Assembly (NCBI GenBank): GCA_037200445.1
Contig: JBBCGH010000001.1
Location: 5,530,001-5,594,000, forward strand
Origin: Alphaproteobacteria bacterium
GTDB taxonomy: Bacteria > Pseudomonadota > Alphaproteobacteria > Rhizobiales > Xanthobacteraceae
Reading direction: 5' to 3'
DNA length: 64,000 bases
Shown here piece after piece: positions 52,559 through 60,902 of this stretch. The stretch's first letter is position 1. The number at the start of each line of letters is the position of its first letter. A model generated the notes under the pieces. That model did not search any database, was not told where the DNA came from, and worked only from the letters and a program-made list of their open reading frames with translations. Made by a program: the position numbers and the translations under genes.

Positions 52559-54391
52559 GTGCCACAGAAACCGGTCGCTTTGGTGAGCATGCCGACGCTG
52601 TCAGGACGCTTTCCGTCCTTTCAGCTCGGCCTGCTCAAGCCGTTCCTCGAGCAGAACGGCTTCTCGGCGCAGCCGTTCTCGCTGTTCATGTACTTCGGGA
52701 CGCATGTCGGCTGGCAGATGAACGAGGTGCTGGCCGAAGTCTGGCCGAGCCTCATTGGCGAGTGGATCTGGACCAAGGCCGCGTTCGGGGATCACCAGCG
52801 AGACGACGAATACTTCGAGGTCTTCGAGCGTAATTTCCGCACCATCTGCAAGCTCGCCGGCTGCTCGCTACAGGACCTGCACCGGCTGCGCGAGGATGCG
52901 GCGCCGCGTTTCATCGATTTCTGCGTTGAGACCGTCGACTGGAGCCGCTTCGGGCTCGTCGGATTCTCGCTTGTGTTTCAACAGCTGCTCGCCAGCATCG
53001 CGATGGCGCGCGCACTGAAGCAGCGATACCCCTCACTGCCGATCATCTTCGGAGGCGCCGCGCTCGAGGATGACATCGCCGAGGAGGTTCTGCGCGGCTG
53101 TCCGCAGGTCGACTATATCTTCTGCGGCGACGCGGAGATTTCGTTGCCCCAGGTGGTCGGCACCATCCTCGCCGAAAAACAGCTCAACGGCGTACAGGGC
53201 CTGATGAAGCGCGAGGCCGGCGAGGTCGTGTTCAACGGCCGCGCGCCAAACCTGCGCGATCTCAGCGTCACGCCGGTCCCTGACTTCGACGAATACTTCT
53301 ACGCCCGCCAGGAGAGCGGCTATACCGGCTACAACCCCGATGGGGATCTGCTGCTGCCGATCGAGACCGCGCGCGGCTGCTGGTGGGGCGTGAAGCATCA
53401 CTGCACGTTCTGCGGCCTCAATCGCGCCGGCATGGAGTTTCGGGCCAAGCCGCCGGAGCAAGTCATCGACATGCTCGAGCGCCTGTCGCGCCGCTACGGC
53501 CGGCTCGACTTCAATGCCATCGACAACATCATGGCGCCCGAATACGCCGAGCAGCTCTTCGGAAAGCTCGCCGAGACGAAAAGCGACATCCGCCTGCACT
53601 ATGAGATCAGGCCGCACTTCAAGCGCGGTCAGCTTGGGAAAATGAGGGCTGGCGGACTGATTTCGGTGCAGCCCGGCATCGAGAGCCTGTCGACGCATAT
53701 TCTCAAGCTGATGAAGAAGCACTCGACCGGGATGCGCAATCTCGAACTGATGAAGTGGTGCACGTATTACGGCATCAACAATCTCTACAACATCCTGGTC
53801 GGCTTCGCGGGCGAGAGTGCGGAGGATTACCGCCTCCAGTGTGACGTGATCGAAAAGATCCCGCATTTCCAGCCGCCCTATGCGATCGCAAGGGCGCGTG
53901 CCGACCGCGGTTCCCCGATGTTCACCGACCCCGACCGGCACGGCGTCGGCAACCTGCGCCCATCCGACTGTTATCGGTACATCTTTCCGCGCGGCCGCTT
54001 CGACCTCAACAAGATCTCGTACTATTTCGATCACGACGGCCCCGGCATGCTGCCGGACCACGAATACGATGACATCTTCTCCGCGGTGTCGCTCTGGCAA
54101 GACCGTTGGAACAACGGAGGCCGCCCGACGCTCACCTACCGCAAGGCTTGTTCATCGATCTTCATCGAGGATAGCCGCGGCCCGGACGCGCGAACCCTTG
54201 ACTACTCCGACCGCGCAGCCGCCCTCTATGAGTTCTGCCTCGATGCCAAAACCCAGAGCGCAATCGAAACGGAGTTCGGCACGTTGGACTGGTTGCCCGG
54301 AGCATTGTCGGAGTTCCGTAACCGCGACCTGATGGTGGAACTGGACGGGCAATACCTCAGCCTCGCCTTGCCGAAGAACGCCTACATTTGA
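52559..54391 (+). CDS. B12-binding radical SAM protein, RiPP-maturation C-methyltransferase type
   Basis: A 610-residue protein. The N-terminal ~200 residues form a cobalamin-binding-like Rossmann domain (VALVSMPTLSGRFPSFQLGL, then LVGFSLVFQQLLASIAMARA and PIIFGGAALEDDIAEEV). The radical SAM core follows with ETARGCWWGVKHHCTFCGLN: cysteines C274, C282 and C285 give C-x7-C-x2-C spacing. IDNIMAPEYAEQLF, YEIRPHFKRGQL and ISVQPGIESLSTHILKLMKK match the family often annotated RiPP maturation radical SAM C-methyltransferase (TIGR03975-like, as I recall). It would methylate unactivated carbons of a peptide using SAM and methylcobalamin. The GTG start follows CAGGGAG. It overlaps the next gene by 4 nt; the repeat protein upstream is the obvious candidate substrate. 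Confidence 0.9.
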   Translation: MPQKPVALVSMPTLSGRFPSFQLGLLKPFLEQNGFSAQPFSLFMYFGTHVGWQMNEVLAEVWPSLIGEWIWTKAAFGDHQRDDEYFEVFERNFRTICKLAGCSLQDLHRLREDAAPRFIDFCVETVDWSRFGLVGFSLVFQQLLASIAMARALKQRYPSLPIIFGGAALEDDIAEEVLRGCPQVDYIFCGDAEISLPQVVGTILAEKQLNGVQGLMKREAGEVVFNGRAPNLRDLSVTPVPDFDEYFYARQESGYTGYNPDGDLLLPIETARGCWWGVKHHCTFCGLNRAGMEFRAKPPEQVIDMLERLSRRYGRLDFNAIDNIMAPEYAEQLFGKLAETKSDIRLHYEIRPHFKRGQLGKMRAGGLISVQPGIESLSTHILKLMKKHSTGMRNLELMKWCTYYGINNLYNILVGFAGESAEDYRLQCDVIEKIPHFQPPYAIARARADRGSPMFTDPDRHGVGNLRPSDCYRYIFPRGRFDLNKISYYFDHDGPGMLPDHEYDDIFSAVSLWQDRWNNGGRPTLTYRKACSSIFIEDSRGPDARTLDYSDRAAALYEFCLDAKTQSAIETEFGTLDWLPGALSEFRNRDLMVELDGQYLSLALPKNAYI

Positions 54392-57273
54392 GTTCCGGCA
54401 TGGAAGCCTGGTCGGAGACCATCGCTCGTCTGCCGGCGAGCTTCCATGCGGATCGCGATGAATTGCTTGCGCTGATGCGCAAGGAGGCGATCCTCCACGA
54501 ATCTCCGACCCAGCCGGTTCTCTCGCGCGACGGCACGACCGCGCGCTGGATCCTCAATTCCCTGCAGGTCACGATGACAGCCCGCGGCGCCGAGCTCGCG
54601 GGCCGCTGCATCCTCGAGCTCCTGAAAGGCTTCGAGGGCCGCCAGCTCGCGACGTTTGGCCTGACCGCGGTACCGATCCTCAACGCCTGCATCGCACAGT
54701 CGGGCGGACGCTATCACGGCCTGCTCGTGCGCAAGGAGCGCAAGCAGCACGGCTCGCTCAAGCTGATCGAGGGTCCGATCGACCCCGATGAACCGACGAT
54801 CCTGGTCGACGACTCGATCGCCTCCGGAATGTCGATGCTGCAGGGCTGCCAGACGTTGCGCGAGCACGGCATCCGCGTCGAAGGCGGCATCTGCCTGGTG
54901 CGGTTCGGCTGGTATGGCGGCTACGCGCGGATGCAGGAACAGGGATACCGCGTAGCGGCGGTGAGCGATATCTGGACCGACTTCATGTATCACATGGAAA
55001 ACGAGCCGAAGCCGATCGCCAACCCGACCAAGCTGTTTCCAGCATTGGAGTGGAGCGGCATGCAGGCCGCGGAGGGCCTCCATCCGGCCGAGCTCGCTCG
55101 CATCGCGCTGCGCGAGTTCATCACCTCGGGCACGCTGCCGCGGCCGCCGCAAAAGCTCGATAGCGACTATCCGGCCGAAGGCGGCGCTTGGGTCAGCCTG
55201 CGTTCGCGGCAGGACATTTACTTGCGCCATGCACGCGATGGTTTCTGGGTTTTCCCCGGCGAGGAAACCTGGAGCGCGCCCGAGGCGGTCATCCGCGCCG
55301 CCGCGAAGACGGCGGCCACCCTTCCCCGCGAGCAAGCGCTTGCGCTGCTCGACGACAGCGCGATCGCGGTGACGTTCTTCACGGCGCTCACCCCCTGCCG
55401 GGTCGGCGAACTCGACAACGACCGCTACGGGATTGTCGTGCGGAGCCTCGAGCGTTCCGGCTGGATGGGCGGCGCGCTGCCGCGCATGCCGGGCATGCTG
55501 AACGAGTGGGACCAGTATCAGCACGCCAGAATCACCAACGCAGGGCTCGCGTCGTTCGAGCCACATGAGATCCTGCGGCACGATCTCGTCAAGGCGATCG
55601 AGCCGGGTACGGAGTGGCAGAAGTCCGGCGTACCGGCGACCACCGGGGTTCAGCCCGCACTCAAGGAGCGCTGCATCGGCGCTCCCGTCGCGGCGCGCGC
55701 ACGTGACCTCGCGCTCGCACGCATCTTCGGGATCGCGCCGCACACTGCACCGCTGCCAAACACGCTCCTGCCGGAGGAGGTCGATTCGCTCTATGTGAGC
55801 GTCTACATCGGCGGGCGGCTGCGCGGATGTTTCGGGACGGCGCTCAAAGATCTTGACGCGGACGTCGCGATGCTCGTCGAGCATGCGCTGCAGGACACAC
55901 GTTTCGAGACCGGCGAGGTCGCCGCCCGCGATGCCGTCGCGGCCTCGGTGTCGATCCTGCACGACCGGCTCGATCTCGGCATCCATTCGGTCGAGGACGT
56001 CGTTCGACGCATCCGCTATGGCGTGCACGCCCTGATGGCGGTGCAAGGCAACCGGTACGCGGTCTATTTGCCGTCGGTCGCAAGCCGGTTCAATCTGACA
56101 CCAACCGCATTCGCCGAAGATCTGCTTGGCAAGGCCGGCATCACGGTGCCGCCCTATTGGTGGACCCGCTTTGAATGCACGACGTGGCTCTCGGATGGCG
56201 CGGGAGAGCGGCCGGTCGAGGGCAGCTTCGCACCCGAATCTCCACCGGCGGAGTTGACTGCTCTCATCGAGCGACTTGCTCCGCTCGGCATCGGCTATCT
56301 GTTGAGGCACCAGCGCACCGACGGCTCGTTCTACACCCGCTACGATCCGCTCCAGGACCAGCTCTACCAGGCCGTCGACCCACCGCGGCTTGCGCATGCC
56401 GCCTGGGTGCTGGCGCGGGCGAAGGTGTTCGATCCGCGCGCCGGCGCGGCCGCCGCGCGTACCGCCGATTTCCTGCTCGGCATGCTGAACGAATCCGAGG
56501 ACGGCCTGTGGCTCAGCCATGCGGACAATGAATCCTCCGTTGCCGAAGTGGCGCTGCTGCTGCTGGCGATGTGCGAATTGCCCGTAAGTCCGGCGCGTGA
56601 GCAATGGGCTCCGCGTCTGGCGAATGCACTGTGGGCGCGCATCGACCGCCATGGATGCGTGCACACTCACCGCAATCGCGCCGCCGCGACCGATCCTTTT
56701 CAGGATTACTTCCCGGGCCAAGTCCTGCTCGCGCTCGCGACTGCGGCACGACACGGAATCCTGCCCGTCGAAGAATGCCGGTTCGACCGCCCGTTCCGCT
56801 ATTACCGGCACCGCTTCCGCAATCATCCGGACTTTGGACAGGTCTCGTGGATCACGCAGGCCTGTTGCGCGCTGTGGCGGCTAAAGCCCGATCCTCGCTT
56901 CGCCGAGCTTGCCTTCGAGATCGCCGAATGGATCCTTCAATTCCAGCAGGCGAAGTCCGGCGCGTTCCTCAACGATCATCAGACGGATACGCCGGGATAT
57001 ACGACCACGCTCTATCTCGAAGGACTCGCCGCCGCGGCGGCGCTGGCAAAGTTGACCGGGGATGCCGAGCGCCATTGCCGCTATCTCGAATCCTGCCGGC
57101 GCGGATTCTCGTTCCTCGACCGACTGATCATTCAGGAACGTGACACATCCGTGCTGCCCAACCCCGCGTTCGCCATCGGTGGGCTGCGCCAAAGCGCGAA
57201 CAAGAGCGCCATGCACATCGATTTCGCGCAGCACTATCTCGCGGCTTTGGTGGAAGCACGCGGCGCAGTGTAA
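54388..57273 (+). CDS. Three-domain fusion: phosphoribosyltransferase, AMMECR1, alpha/alpha toroid-like
   Basis: A 961-residue protein. Residues about 1-220 are a type I phosphoribosyltransferase-like domain with the PRPP loop TILVDDSIASGMSM (D141-D142). Residues about 430-600 are an AMMECR1 domain: SLYVSVYIGGRLRGCFGTAL with the conserved Cys481 in LRGC.G, then VAASVSILHDRLDL. Residues about 620-955 show repeated helical hairpins with GYLLRHQRTDGSFYTRYDP, AHAAWVLARA and QVLLALATAA, like six-hairpin or terpene-cyclase toroids. The LanC zinc motifs are absent. The TTG start overlaps the radical SAM stop (TTGA); the ATG at 54400 is an alternative. AMMECR1 proteins are otherwise known beside radical SAM and Memo genes, so the link to the upstream enzyme is suggestive. 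Function unknown. Confidence 0.85.
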   Translation: MSSGMEAWSETIARLPASFHADRDELLALMRKEAILHESPTQPVLSRDGTTARWILNSLQVTMTARGAELAGRCILELLKGFEGRQLATFGLTAVPILNACIAQSGGRYHGLLVRKERKQHGSLKLIEGPIDPDEPTILVDDSIASGMSMLQGCQTLREHGIRVEGGICLVRFGWYGGYARMQEQGYRVAAVSDIWTDFMYHMENEPKPIANPTKLFPALEWSGMQAAEGLHPAELARIALREFITSGTLPRPPQKLDSDYPAEGGAWVSLRSRQDIYLRHARDGFWVFPGEETWSAPEAVIRAAAKTAATLPREQALALLDDSAIAVTFFTALTPCRVGELDNDRYGIVVRSLERSGWMGGALPRMPGMLNEWDQYQHARITNAGLASFEPHEILRHDLVKAIEPGTEWQKSGVPATTGVQPALKERCIGAPVAARARDLALARIFGIAPHTAPLPNTLLPEEVDSLYVSVYIGGRLRGCFGTALKDLDADVAMLVEHALQDTRFETGEVAARDAVAASVSILHDRLDLGIHSVEDVVRRIRYGVHALMAVQGNRYAVYLPSVASRFNLTPTAFAEDLLGKAGITVPPYWWTRFECTTWLSDGAGERPVEGSFAPESPPAELTALIERLAPLGIGYLLRHQRTDGSFYTRYDPLQDQLYQAVDPPRLAHAAWVLARAKVFDPRAGAAAARTADFLLGMLNESEDGLWLSHADNESSVAEVALLLLAMCELPVSPAREQWAPRLANALWARIDRHGCVHTHRNRAAATDPFQDYFPGQVLLALATAARHGILPVEECRFDRPFRYYRHRFRNHPDFGQVSWITQACCALWRLKPDPRFAELAFEIAEWILQFQQAKSGAFLNDHQTDTPGYTTTLYLEGLAAAAALAKLTGDAERHCRYLESCRRGFSFLDRLIIQERDTSVLPNPAFAIGGLRQSANKSAMHIDFAQHYLAALVEARGAV

Positions 57274-57303
57274 CGTGGGGTGTGCGGCGAGGGTCAGTCC
57301 GAC

Positions 57304-58371
57304 ATGTCGAACCAGCCAGCCTTGAGCTCCAAAATTTACGATGTCGCCGACTTTTCGGACGCGCAGGAGCTGTATCACAGCAACGGCTGGACGGATGGCC
57401 TGCCGGTTGTCCCGCCGACCGAAGCAGCGGTCGCCGCTTGCCTTGAGTGGGCACTGATGCCGCCGGATCAGTTGGTCGGCATCGAGCCGGTGCGCGAGCA
57501 GCCCATCACCGCCGAGAAGCTCGCGATCAATGCCGTGATGGCCGGCTGCCTGCCGATGCATTTTCCCGTCGTGGCGACGGCCTGGGCTGCGATGATGAAC
57601 GAGGAATTCCTGCTGCATGGCACGAGCTCGAGCACGGGCGGGTGCGCGGTTCTGGTCATCCTCAACGGACCCGTCCGTCTGGAGATCGGCGCGAACGCGA
57701 CCTTCAATGCGCTCGCCAACTCCGATCGGGCGACCGCCGTGATCGGCCGGGCGGTCCGCCTTGCGCTGATCAATCTGATGGACGTACGGCCCGGCGGCAT
57801 CGATCGCACGACGCTCGGCCATCCCGGAAAATTCTCGTACTGCATCGCCGAGGACGAAGAGGATACGACCTGGCAGCCCCTATCGGTCGTGCGCGGGATT
57901 CCCGAAGGCACCTCGGCGGTCACCGTGATGGCCGCGATGGGACCGCGCCAGATCATGAACGAGTGGACCACCGATCCGAAGGAGATCCTGGAGACGTTCG
58001 CCGCCGAGATGCGGGCCAACCAGCGTCACTACTCGATCTACGGCGGGAACTACGCCATCGTGATCCCGAAGCAGTTGCGCGAGCACATCCAGGCGGCAGG
58101 CTGGACCAAGCGCGACATCGCGGAATTCATTCACGAGCGCGCTCGCATCAAACGCGCCGAGTGGGGCGAGGTCGGAAAGGCCGCCGTGGTGCGCGACCGC
58201 GGCGACAGCGTCTACACAGCGCTCGACTCGCCGGATCACCTGCTCGTGGTGGCGGCCGGCGGTCCGGCCGGCGGCTTTGGTGCCGTCATCCCGCCCTGGA
58301 TGGGCCACAAGACCAAGGCCGTCACCGCGGCGATCGGCGCCTGTGTTGACTGTGGGCCGCCCAAGTCGTAG
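57304..58371 (+). CDS. Uncharacterised 355-residue protein paired with the UGSC selenoprotein
   Basis: No membrane segment or signal peptide. It has ELYHSNGWTDGLPVVPPTEA near the N-terminus, a central TSSSTGGCAVLVILNGPVRL and LGHPGKFSYCIAEDEEDTTW, and a Cys pair near the end (GACVDCGPP). A Gly-rich stretch LLVVAAGGPAGGFGAVIPPW precedes the C-terminus. I do not recognise a catalytic family; from memory, proteins of this type occur next to UGSC (seleno)proteins, which supports a joint redox role. It starts 30 nt after the AMMECR1 fusion gene; GAGGG lies about 12 nt before the ATG. It could be the fourth gene of the same transcript. Confidence 0.7.
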   Translation: MSNQPALSSKIYDVADFSDAQELYHSNGWTDGLPVVPPTEAAVAACLEWALMPPDQLVGIEPVREQPITAEKLAINAVMAGCLPMHFPVVATAWAAMMNEEFLLHGTSSSTGGCAVLVILNGPVRLEIGANATFNALANSDRATAVIGRAVRLALINLMDVRPGGIDRTTLGHPGKFSYCIAEDEEDTTWQPLSVVRGIPEGTSAVTVMAAMGPRQIMNEWTTDPKEILETFAAEMRANQRHYSIYGGNYAIVIPKQLREHIQAAGWTKRDIAEFIHERARIKRAEWGEVGKAAVVRDRGDSVYTALDSPDHLLVVAAGGPAGGFGAVIPPWMGHKTKAVTAAIGACVDCGPPKS

Positions 58372-58431
58372 CCCGGATGAAGCGAAGCGAAATCCGGGAC
58401 CCGCATTCCGCTGTGCTCCATGCGGGCTACA
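58368..58431. repeat. Paired inverted GTAGCCCG repeat between gene and selenoprotein
   Basis: GTAGCCCGGATGAAGCGAAG at 58368 and the inverted form ending CTCCATGCGGGCTAC at 58431 are two head-to-head copies of the GTAGCCCG-x-ATG-x-AGCG-x-AGCG unit, a common Bradyrhizobium-type interspersed repeat. It starts at the upstream stop codon and ends just before the selenoprotein start, so it forms a long hairpin in the intergenic RNA. Confidence 0.75.
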
Positions 58432-58435
58432 GGTG

Positions 58436-58957
58436 ATGATCCGCGTTCTCGATCCGACCAACGAGATGAAGGCCGCGGGCGCCGCAGCGGCGCCACGACC
58501 AGCTTCGCTCGCCGGCAAGACCGTGGGGTTCATCTCCAACGGCAAGGAAGGCACCAAGGGCTACTTCGCCCATCTCGACCGCATGTTGCGCAAGGAGTTC
58601 GGCGTCGCCGACGTGGTGTGGCGCACGAAGTCGAACTTCAGCGCGCCGGCCGACAGACATATCGTCGATGAGATCAGCCGGTGGCACGCGGTCGTCACCG
58701 GCGTCGGCGATTGAGGAAGCTGCTCATCGTGCAGTCTGCACGACTCCATCATGGCAGAGCGGCAGGGCGTCCCGGCGATCGGCGTGATGACGACACGTTT
58801 TGCGAGCGCCGCTGAACTGATGTCGCGCGTGCTCGGCATACCGGATTACAAATTCGTCGTGATCGAACACCCGATCAGCAGCGCATCGGACGAGACGCTT
58901 GCCGCATACGCGCGCGCCACCATCGAGCAGGCGCGGCACCTGCTGTTGCAAGGCTAA
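58436..58957 (+). CDS. UGSC-family selenoprotein with in-frame TGA (Sec)
   Basis: The frame from ATG 58436 (GTG 58433 also possible) reads MIRVLDPTNEMKAAG, then LAGKTVGFISNGKEGTKGYF and HAVVTGVGD, then TGA at 58712-58714. It continues in frame without break as GSCSSCSLHDSIMAERQGVP, AIGVMTTRFASAAELMSRVL and so on to TAA at 58957. Read through, it is 173 residues with Sec93 in the motif D-U-G-S-C-S-S-C, the hallmark of the UGSC (seleno)protein family reported from metagenomic selenoprotein surveys. The motif U-x2-C-x2-C suggests a thiol/selenol redox centre. A bSECIS-like hairpin follows the TGA. Neither half alone would be a complete domain. The host must have SelA/SelB/SelC, not in this window. 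Confidence 0.9.
58727..58743 (+). promoter_or_regulatory. Bacterial SECIS-like hairpin of the UGSC selenoprotein
   Basis: TCGTGCA-GTC-TGCACGA forms a perfect 7-bp stem. With the A-U closing pair open, the apical loop is AGUCU, with G near the 5' side of the loop. That G is 20 nt after the TGA, within the usual bacterial SECIS distance (about 16-37 nt). The fit in distance, stem and loop G supports SelB-dependent Sec insertion. Confidence 0.8.
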
Positions 58958-58996
58958 TGCGCGCTCCGCGAACGTTCGCGGCGTCCTCATTCCTAT

Positions 58997-59299
58997 TCAC
59001 TTGCCGCCGCCCATCAATTTTTCGACCGCTTGCATGACCGGCATCTGCGGATTGGTGATGCAAAAGTCCCGCAGTTTCTGGTTTTCCGCGGCGAGGCCCT
59101 GCGTGTCGATCACAGTGTTGCCGCGCTTGCCGTTGTAATAGCCGCTCAGCCACAAGGCGATGTTCTGCGGATTGGTGATCTTGTAACCAGCCCACTGGTC
59201 GCATGTGACCTTCGACAGGTCGAGCGTTACCTGCGCATGCGCCGGCTGGCTCGCCGCGGCGATCAGAGCCAAGCAAAGTGCCGAAACCAATCGTGTCAT
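58997..59299 (-). CDS. HdeA/HdeB-like small periplasmic protein
   Basis: About 100 residues with a Sec signal (MTRLVSALCLALIAAASQPA, cleaved near AHAQ). The mature part TCDQWAGYKITNPQNIALWL and KLRDFCITNPQMPVMQAVEK contains two Cys in HdeA-type positions (one disulfide) and the SGYYNGK segment. HdeA/B proteins are acid-stress chaperones; many alphaproteobacterial members have undefined roles. An ATG 12 nt upstream (59311) is an alternative start; the chosen one has AGGA five bases before it. Confidence 0.82.
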   Translation of the reverse strand: MTRLVSALCLALIAAASQPAHAQVTLDLSKVTCDQWAGYKITNPQNIALWLSGYYNGKRGNTVIDTQGLAAENQKLRDFCITNPQMPVMQAVEKLMGGGK

Positions 59300-59513
59300 T
59301 GTGTTCCTCATTTTCTCCTCACCGAAGCGCGCTCCTGTCGATCAACTCAGCTGCATCGAGACGTGGACGACCCCGCGGTCGCGGCGCATCGTCGCCCTAA
59401 GCCCACACGTGTTGAACATCGCGGCCGGATCTCCTGCCAATTTGTTCGTACCCGCGTCGAATACGTGCTCGGCGCCGATGAACCAGCTACGTCCAAGTGC
59501 GCACAGAGCAACG

Positions 59514-60347
59514 CTAATAGTGACTTGGTATCGGCTGGCCGGCGCCTAGCGCGTCGCTCGCCCCCTTGGGCCTGGGTTGCGCCTTGGGAATCTTCGGCAG
59601 GCCCATGTCCACCTTCTTGTAGGGAATGCTGTCGAGCAGATGCCGGATCAGGTTGAGCCGTGCGCGGCGCTTGTCGTCAGCCGGGACGATATGCCACGGC
59701 GCCTCCGGCGTGTGTGTTGTCCTGATCATGCGCTGGTAAGCAGCCGTGTAGTCCCACCAGCGCCGAACCGACTCGGTGTCCATCGGGCTCAGCTTCCAGT
59801 GCTTCATCGGGTCATTGATCCTGGCCTCGAACCGGCGCCGCTGCTCGTCCTGGCTTACATCGAGAAAATATTTGCGCAGGATGATGCCATTCCTGACGAT
59901 CATCTCCCGCTCCACAATGGGAGCCAGTTGAAGGAACCGCTCGTATTGATCGTCGTTGCAGAACCCCATCACCCGCTCGACTCCGGCCCGGTTGTACCAG
60001 GAGCGATCGAAGAGAATGATCTCGCCGCCCGCCGGGAACTGCGCCACGTAACGCTGGATGTAGACTTGGGTCTTCTCGCGGTCGGACGGCGCGGGCAACG
60101 CCACGTGCCGGAAGACGCGTGGGCTTGTGCGCGCCGTGATCCGGCTGATCACGCCGCCCTTGCCGGCTGTGTCGCGGCCTTCGAAGATCACGATGACACG
60201 TGCTTTTTTGGCCTGGACCCAGGCCTGGAGGCGGACGAGCTCGACCTGCAGTTTCGCAAGCTCTTTCTCGAAATCCTTGCTGCTTATTTTATCGGAGGAG
60301 GCTGCGGCTTCAGCTTCCTCGTGCTTTCCCCGCTTGTCACTTTTCAA
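59514..60347 (-). CDS. ppk2: Polyphosphate kinase 2 (PPK2 family)
   Basis: A 277-residue P-loop kinase with Walker A VIFEGRDTAGKGGVISRIT (K63), the lid/Asp motif ILFDRSWYNRAGVERVMGFC and KYFLDVSQDEQRRRFEARIN, then WKLSPMDTESVRRWWDYTAA, which are PPK2 hallmarks. It transfers phosphate between polyphosphate and nucleoside phosphates. The N-terminal 25 residues are a charged tail. A 202-nt gap to the HdeA-like gene holds no recognised element. Confidence 0.94.
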   Translation of the reverse strand: MKSDKRGKHEEAEAAASSDKISSKDFEKELAKLQVELVRLQAWVQAKKARVIVIFEGRDTAGKGGVISRITARTSPRVFRHVALPAPSDREKTQVYIQRYVAQFPAGGEIILFDRSWYNRAGVERVMGFCNDDQYERFLQLAPIVEREMIVRNGIILRKYFLDVSQDEQRRRFEARINDPMKHWKLSPMDTESVRRWWDYTAAYQRMIRTTHTPEAPWHIVPADDKRRARLNLIRHLLDSIPYKKVDMGLPKIPKAQPRPKGASDALGAGQPIPSHY

Positions 60348-60449
60348 GTGAAATTCTCCCTGAGCGCGACTGGGTACGAAAGTCTCGCAACAGACCGGAT
60401 AATCTTACAAGGCAACCGGGCTATCCCAAGGTATTGCCGTCCGCCGGGC

Positions 60450-60881
60450 TCACGAGGGCACGACCGCGGCGCGCTCCATGGTCTTGCGCAGCACTTCGAA
60501 AATGACCGCGGTCGACCATCCGAACATCAGTGCGCCGTTCATCGCGGTGATCGGGCCGAGCAGCTTCCAGCGGTCGACCGGCACGATGTCGCCGTAACCG
60601 AGCGTCGCGTAGTTGACGAACGCGAAGTAGACGAGCTGTACGTTCTCCGGCGCGGCGTCGACCAGCCCATAGGCCGATGCCCAGACCATCACCTCGACGG
60701 TGTGCGTCGCCATCAGCACCGACACGATCGGAATCATCACGGCGGCGAGGAACAGTGAGGGGTGCAGCCGCTTCTTCGCGCCGGCGCGCTGGGCGAGGCC
60801 CACCACGGTCGCCATGATCAGCGAATGGATCGCGATGTTGATCACGCTGACGCCGCCGCCCAGGAGGAGTTGCCTCAGCAT
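60450..60881 (-). CDS. Two-TM potassium-channel-like protein
   Basis: A 143-residue membrane protein with the selectivity filter in FVNYATLGYGDIVPVDRWKL (TLGYGD), flanked by two helices and preceded by another one or two hydrophobic segments (INIAIHSLIMATVVGLA, LFLAAVMIPIVSVLMATH). It belongs to the Ion_trans_2-type family with no cytosolic regulatory domain. The downstream PPK2 gene is separate; the adaptor gene upstream ends 21 nt before its start, so it may share that transcript. Confidence 0.87.
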   Translation of the reverse strand: MLRQLLLGGGVSVINIAIHSLIMATVVGLAQRAGAKKRLHPSLFLAAVMIPIVSVLMATHTVEVMVWASAYGLVDAAPENVQLVYFAFVNYATLGYGDIVPVDRWKLLGPITAMNGALMFGWSTAVIFEVLRKTMERAAVVPS

Positions 60882-60902
60882 GTCACGTGTCCGCGACCGC
60901 CG

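Noticed and set aside
54382-56826. An 814-residue antisense open frame opposite the AMMECR1 fusion
   Set aside because: Arg/Ala-rich shadow of a well-supported coding strand with clear domains.
58715-58957. Separate small gene starting at ATG 58751 after a real stop at 58712
   Set aside because: The piece lacks a ribosome site and a complete fold, while the frame, the UGSC motif and the hairpin all support read-through as selenocysteine.
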